Assembly: GCA_025353235.1 (NCBI GenBank) | Contig: JANXQZ010001141.1 | Span: 1-8,686, forward strand | Direction of reading: 5' to 3' | Length of the DNA stretch: 8,686 nucleotides | DNA from: Bryobacterales bacterium | Lineage (GTDB): Bacteria > Acidobacteriota > Terriglobia > Bryobacterales > Bryobacteraceae | Shown here: piece after piece, positions 5,625 to 8,686 of the stretch | Position numbering within the stretch: the first letter of the stretch is position 1 | Layout: each line of letters begins with the position of its first letter | Notes under the pieces: model-generated | Told to the model about the DNA's origin: nothing | Seen by the model: the letters and a program-made list of their open reading frames with translations, nothing else | The model's database searches: none | Made by a program: the position numbers and the translations under genes

Positions 5625-6638
5625 CTACCTTCCGTAAACGTACACGGCAAAAGTGTTCAGCAGCATCTTCTGCTTCGGCTTTGCATCTGCCGAGGCGGCC
5701 GTCAAAGTTTCAAAATCGGCGGACGACAAGTAGAGCTTATGACTTTTTAAATCGAGGGCCAAGGTGTTTGCCCTGGCGGCGGTTTCCAGCGTTTGCACTA
5801 CGCTGTACGTGTCGGCTGAGTCCTGGTGAATGATTGTCACCGAACCTCGATTGGCATTGAAAATCAACTTGGAGGCAGGGTCGAACGCGGTGGCATCCAC
5901 ATGCGGCCCTATGGGGAGCGTGGTGATAATCTTGCCGGAATCGGCGTCGGCTACGGCCATCTTCTCGTTATTGCACCCGATGAACAGGCGGCGCGTTTTG
6001 CGGTCCAGGTCCATGCTGGCGGGCGCTTCGCAAGGAGCCACCGGCCAGCGCTCCGTAATCTTCATGGCTTTCGGGTCGATCTTCAGCAGCATGCTCTTGT
6101 CCTCGTTATTCACCCAGATCGTGCCCTTTCCGTCGGTCACCGGGAACTCGGGTTGTCCGCCCAATTCGATATTCTCAACGGCCTTGCCCTCTTTCGCGTC
6201 AATCACCGTCAGAGTGCCTCCTCGGTGATTAAAAGCGAAGACACGCTGGGTGGTCGGTTCAAACAAGACTCCGTCCGGTCCGTTGCCAGCCGGGATGTCG
6301 GCTAGCGACTCGAGAGTTTTCAGATCGAACATCTTCACGGTGGAAGTATTGCCGCTGGTGATGAAGCCTCGGTTGAGCTTGGGTGCGATCGCGATGCCGT
6401 GCACGCCGTTCATGCCCGCAATCTTCCCAACCGGTTCATCTTTGTCGATGTCGATCACCTCCACTTGCGACCCGTGCGAGACATAAAGGCGGCGGGCGGC
6501 CACGTCGATAGCGAGGTAGTCCCAGTTCCCTTCCCCGGCCAGCGGAATCTTCTTGATCAGATGGTACGGCGCTGGGTTTGAGGCGGCGAATGCCAGAGTG
6601 CCGGCGAGCAGGACAAACAGGGGGAGGTTCAGTCTCAT
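5625..6638 (-). CDS. Secreted YVTN/YncE-like beta-propeller protein (337 aa)
   Basis: A Sec signal peptide is clear: MRLN, a hydrophobic core LPLFVLLAGTLAFA, then likely cleavage near Ala18-Ala19. The mature part is a string of propeller blades with repeated surface-protein style motifs such as RRLYVSHGSQVEVIDID, RGFITSGNTSTVKMFDL, QRVFAFNHRGGTLTVID and RRLFIGCNNEKMAVAD, probably seven blades. Length fits the YncE-like family. Such proteins are periplasmic or surface-bound; some bind DNA or cofactors, and no active site can be named. It is transcribed away from the zinc-ribbon membrane cluster across an 80-base gap. An AAGAAG stretch precedes the ATG closely. The 167 bases to the next minus-strand gene suggest that gene has its own promoter. 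Confidence 0.88.
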   Translation of the reverse strand: MRLNLPLFVLLAGTLAFAASNPAPYHLIKKIPLAGEGNWDYLAIDVAARRLYVSHGSQVEVIDIDKDEPVGKIAGMNGVHGIAIAPKLNRGFITSGNTSTVKMFDLKTLESLADIPAGNGPDGVLFEPTTQRVFAFNHRGGTLTVIDAKEGKAVENIELGGQPEFPVTDGKGTIWVNNEDKSMLLKIDPKAMKITERWPVAPCEAPASMDLDRKTRRLFIGCNNEKMAVADADSGKIITTLPIGPHVDATAFDPASKLIFNANRGSVTIIHQDSADTYSVVQTLETAARANTLALDLKSHKLYLSSADFETLTAASADAKPKQKMLLNTFAVYVYGR

Positions 6639-6718
6639 GAGCTTCTTTTAGAATACGCTCGCCTGCCGCTTGCATAAGGGAGGAGGGTTCCAGTACAGTA
6701 ATGACCGGAGGAAGAGAG
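6639..6718. promoter_or_regulatory. Divergent intergenic region, inferred promoters
   Basis: Both flanking genes read outward from this 80-base gap. A weak plus-strand candidate is TTGCAT (6670-6675) with TACAGT (6694-6699), spaced 18 bases; matches to consensus are poor. On the minus strand only a TATTCT-like -10 near the beta-propeller start was seen. The position makes promoters likely; the exact boxes are unsure. Confidence 0.35.
6707..6711 (+). promoter_or_regulatory. Ribosome binding site GGAGG that sets the TM2 gene start
   Basis: GGAGG lies seven bases before the ATG at 6719, ideal spacing. An in-frame ATG at 6701 would place this site inside the gene; its own nearest purine-rich stretch ends about 13 bases away, too far. 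The start at 6719 also puts the zinc-ribbon Cys pair at residues 3 and 6, as usual for such proteins. Confidence 0.8.
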
Positions 6719-7189
6719 ATGTTCTGCACAAATTGCGGTACTTCAAACGAGCCTGGGACGAAGTTCTGCATGAACTGCGGCACTCCCCTCGCGGCCAGCC
6801 AGCCCAGCGTTTCCACGGGTGCAAGCGAACCGACAACCCCTCCGCCGAACCAGCCCCCGCCCTTTCAGCAGCCTAACCCTCAGCCTCCGCCCTATCAGGC
6901 GCCCCCCACATCGGGGTACGCTCCGTATGCCGCTCCGCTGGCCAAATCCAAGCTTACGGCTGGTCTGCTGGGTATTTTTCTGGGATGGCTGGGGATTCAT
7001 CGTTTCTATCTCGGCTATCAGAACATCGCCATTGCCCAACTCGCGGTTGGCTTGATTGGCCTTTTCCTCTCACCCTTCACTTGCGGACTCATCTTGCTGG
7101 CGGCCGCCATCTGGGGGATTATCGATGGAGTAATGATCCTGACCGGGTCGCTCGCAACCGACGGACAGGGAAACCCTCTGGGCGAATGA
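6719..7189 (+). CDS. Zinc-ribbon and TM2-domain membrane protein (156 aa)
   Basis: Domains in order: an N-terminal zinc ribbon with C3xxC6 and C17xxC20; a Pro/Gln-rich linker (about 28-75); and a TM2 domain (about 76-143) with the family's GWLGIHRFYLG motif (89-99) and a closing WGIIDGVMIL helix with Asp136. Two or three membrane helices are visible. TM2 proteins are widespread in bacteria; their biochemical role is largely unknown. The ribbon probably faces the cytoplasm and binds one zinc ion. This is the first gene of a tight four-gene unit; its stop overlaps the next start (ATGA, 7186-7189). The start at 6719 is chosen from the GGAGG site rather than the ATG at 6701. Confidence 0.9.
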   Translation: MFCTNCGTSNEPGTKFCMNCGTPLAASQPSVSTGASEPTTPPPNQPPPFQQPNPQPPPYQAPPTSGYAPYAAPLAKSKLTAGLLGIFLGWLGIHRFYLGYQNIAIAQLAVGLIGLFLSPFTCGLILLAAAIWGIIDGVMILTGSLATDGQGNPLGE

Positions 7190-7764
7190 CCCCGCGGCGG
7201 ATCATCGCATACCTAGCCGCGCTGGCCGTGGGCGTTCTGGCGATCATTCCCACCCGGATCATCGAAAGTCTGCCTAGTCTATGTCTGATCAAGAGCATTT
7301 CGGGTCATGAGTGTTATGGTTGTGGGATGACGCGCGCCCTCTCGTGCCTGCTGCACGGAAACGTAACGGGAGCGTTGGCTTATAACCGGGGTGCCCCGGC
7401 AGTTCTCGCGCTGTTAGTTGGACTCGCGCTGTCTTCCTTATTCCCATTGACGGTGGAATTGCGAGCTGCTCTTTCCACCGTGTGGGCAATGCTCGGCCTC
7501 ATCCTCCTGTGCGTTTTGATCGCCCCCTGGATGGTTACGCCCGCGCGGGCGGCGTCTCTGGTCCCGGCGTGCGAGTGGAAAGCGCGCTATCACCGAGAGT
7601 GCGCCTTCTGCGGGATGACTACGGCTTTCTTCGCGATCAGCCATGGCCGGTTGCGGGAAGCGGATCAGGCGAACCGGGGCGCTATTCCGTTGTATGCCGC
7701 ATTTCTGCTCAACGAAGCTGGCCTGGTGCTGTTTCTTCAATCGGAGCGCTCGCGGCCATGTTGA
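7186..7764 (+). CDS. Tandem-duplicated DUF2752 membrane protein (192 aa)
   Basis: DUF2752 proteins are small membrane proteins of unknown function with a conserved C..CxxCGMTRA block. Here the block occurs twice: C33-x9-C43-YG-C46-GMTRA (33-51) with LLHG and YNRGA downstream, and C129-x9-C139-AF-C142-GMTTA (129-147) with ISHG and ANRGA downstream. The Cys spacing is identical in both, so this is an internal duplication of a protein normally about half as long. Hydrophobic segments lie at about 6-22, 71-88, 99-117 and 167-185. The second copy has Thr146 where Arg50 stands in the first. The ATG at 7186 overlaps the previous stop, which fixes the start; an open frame extends further upstream but only antiparallels the TM2 gene in another frame. 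The end overlaps the next gene by seven bases. Confidence 0.85.
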   Translation: MTPRRIIAYLAALAVGVLAIIPTRIIESLPSLCLIKSISGHECYGCGMTRALSCLLHGNVTGALAYNRGAPAVLALLVGLALSSLFPLTVELRAALSTVWAMLGLILLCVLIAPWMVTPARAASLVPACEWKARYHRECAFCGMTTAFFAISHGRLREADQANRGAIPLYAAFLLNEAGLVLFLQSERSRPC

Positions 7765-8009
7765 GCGTCCTGGCTTTCGCGTGGGGCATTCTTGCCTTCC
7801 TTGGGATGGCGATTGGGTTCGTTCCGTATTTTAGGAGCTGGCATTGGGTGAATATCCCATTTGCCGTCGCTGGCGCGGTCTTAGGGATCGTGGCGATCTT
7901 GAGCCGGCGGCAAGGGGGAACGCGCAGCGCTGTGGCTGGAACCACGCTTTGCATGCTTGCCAGTCTCATTGGAATTATGCGGCTGGCATTCGCGGAAGGG
8001 ATCGGATAA
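7758..8009 (+). CDS. Small three-helix membrane protein (83 aa), DUF4190-like
   Basis: Three hydrophobic segments are seen at about 3-24, 30-48 and 57-77. The middle (AGAVLGIVAILSRRQGG) and the following AVAGTTLCMLASL resemble the DUF4190-type pattern of a Gly-rich helix, a basic loop and another helix; this assignment is tentative. The ATG at 7758 overlaps the end of the DUF2752 gene by seven bases, and the next gene starts 11 bases after its stop, so it is part of the same operon. An open frame extends upstream to 7482, but that part overlaps the DUF2752 coding sequence and is not protein-like. Confidence 0.75.
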   Translation: MLSVLAFAWGILAFLGMAIGFVPYFRSWHWVNIPFAVAGAVLGIVAILSRRQGGTRSAVAGTTLCMLASLIGIMRLAFAEGIG

Positions 8010-8020
8010 GGGGTTAAACG

Positions 8021-8488
8021 ATGCACTATTGTTCTAATTGTGGCTCGCCCGTAGAAGGGCAATTTTGCGCGAAATGCGGGGCGGCGGCGACTCCTGGCGC
8101 GTCGAGTCCGGGCACTGGACCGTACGTGCCGCCCAGTTCGTCCCCAGGATTGGGAATCGACAATAACCTCGCCGGAGCGCTCTGCTACATCCCGATCGTG
8201 GGTCTGATTTTCCTTCTGCTCGACCCCTACCGGCGCGATCGGACCATACGCTTCCACGCTTGGCAGTCCTTATTGTTGCTGTGTGCGCTGATTGTAGTGC
8301 GGATCGGATTGGCGATCATTTGGGGCATTCTGGAGTCGATTATGCCCTGGACCCTGTGGAACTTGATGTTCAGCCTGGTGGAACTCGCCTACGTCGTCGG
8401 ACTCGTCTTGATGGCGGTAAAGGCTTACCAGGGGGGTAAGCTGGTTTTGCCGATCATTGGTCCGATCGCGACGAAGCAGGCCGGCTGA
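8021..8488 (+). CDS. Zinc-ribbon and DUF4870/Tic20-like membrane protein (155 aa)
   Basis: The N-terminal zinc ribbon has C4xxC7 and C16xxC19. A Ser/Pro/Gly-rich linker (21-46) leads to a membrane domain of the DUF4870/Tic20-like type: ALCYIPIVGLIFLLLDPYRR (53-72), the typical IRFHAWQSLLLL helix start (76-87), then helices at about 80-103 and 113-136. The function of this family in bacteria is not established. AAGGGG at 8008-8013 lies seven bases before the ATG and supports the start. It shares its ribbon-linker-membrane plan with the first gene of the cluster. Its last 35 bases overlap the end of the convergent aminotransferase gene. Confidence 0.88.
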   Translation: MHYCSNCGSPVEGQFCAKCGAAATPGASSPGTGPYVPPSSSPGLGIDNNLAGALCYIPIVGLIFLLLDPYRRDRTIRFHAWQSLLLLCALIVVRIGLAIIWGILESIMPWTLWNLMFSLVELAYVVGLVLMAVKAYQGGKLVLPIIGPIATKQAG

Positions 8489-8686
8489 GCAGAAAGGAAG
8501 ACAATCGGCCCATGGCCTCTTCCAGGATGGGCCTTTCGGCAGCATAACAGATGCGGATGGATCCTTCGCCGCCCGCTCCGAATGCGACGCCCGGAGCGAG
8601 TCCAACCTTGGTCTCCTTCAGCACGCGCATGCAAAAATCGAAGGAGTCTTCCGCACCTTCCACCTTCGGGAAAAGGTAGAAGGCCC
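8454..8686 (-). CDS. Class I/II (PLP) aminotransferase, C-terminal 76 residues only
   Basis: The reading frame enters from the right edge of the window; its first full codon there is at 8684. It begins AFYLFPKVEG, the typical small-domain motif of fold-type I aminotransferases (AspC/LL-DAP/alanine aminotransferase group), continues with VGLAPGVAFGAGGEGSIRICYA, and ends in a helix AERPILEEAMGRLSSFLL. The Arg in GSIRICYA corresponds to the family's substrate carboxylate-binding Arg. The lysine that carries PLP and most of the protein lie outside the window, so the substrate cannot be told. It converges on the zinc-ribbon/DUF4870 gene with a 35-base 3' overlap. Confidence 0.9.
   Translation of the reverse strand, partial: AFYLFPKVEGAEDSFDFCMRVLKETKVGLAPGVAFGAGGEGSIRICYAAERPILEEAMGRLSSFLLSRPASSRSDQ

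Overview
The window reads as a moderately GC-rich chromosomal segment of a soil-type Gram-negative bacterium. The best guess is an Acidobacteriota member (Bryobacterales/Solibacter-like). This rests on gene style only: exported beta-propellers, a Tat-type amidohydrolase relic, a PilZ protein beside a sigma-54 activator, and paired palindromes of a kind I associate with such genomes. No rRNA, tRNA, CRISPR array or intact transposase gene was seen.

Layout. 1-212 holds no convincing gene, only short repeats that could be a decayed transposon end. 213-1213 (minus) is a two-gene unit: a 73-aa membrane protein, then a Tat-leader beta-propeller protein joined to it by an ATGA overlap. 1281-3494 (plus) is a 737-aa protein joining a Nal1-like, trypsin-fold serine peptidase to a zinc phospholipase C / S1-P1 nuclease domain. 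One base downstream starts a wrecked amidohydrolase gene (3496-4167). It is split by a 216-bp element (3776-3991) with 14-bp terminal inverted repeats and a 5-bp target duplication (GTGAT); removing the element plus one GTGAT copy restores the family motif VVIDxLP. The element carries two abutting perfect palindromes and a terminator-like hairpin.

4164-5457 (minus) encodes a sigma-54 activator without a receiver domain, followed by an overlapping PilZ gene. 5625-6638 (minus) is a secreted YVTN-type beta-propeller. 6719-8488 (plus) is a compact four-gene membrane cluster: zinc-ribbon/TM2 protein, tandem-duplicated DUF2752 protein, small three-helix protein, zinc-ribbon/DUF4870-like protein; the first three genes overlap. 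The right edge holds the C-terminal end of a class I/II aminotransferase (minus).

Most notable: (1) the protease-phospholipase fusion, where the Trp that must be an N-terminus in known relatives is internal and directly follows a Tyr, suggesting self-maturation by the attached protease; (2) the 216-bp MITE-like element, whose boundaries can be read from the gene it broke; (3) the four-gene zinc-ribbon membrane cluster with a doubled DUF2752 protein. All family assignments come from motif reading, not database searches.
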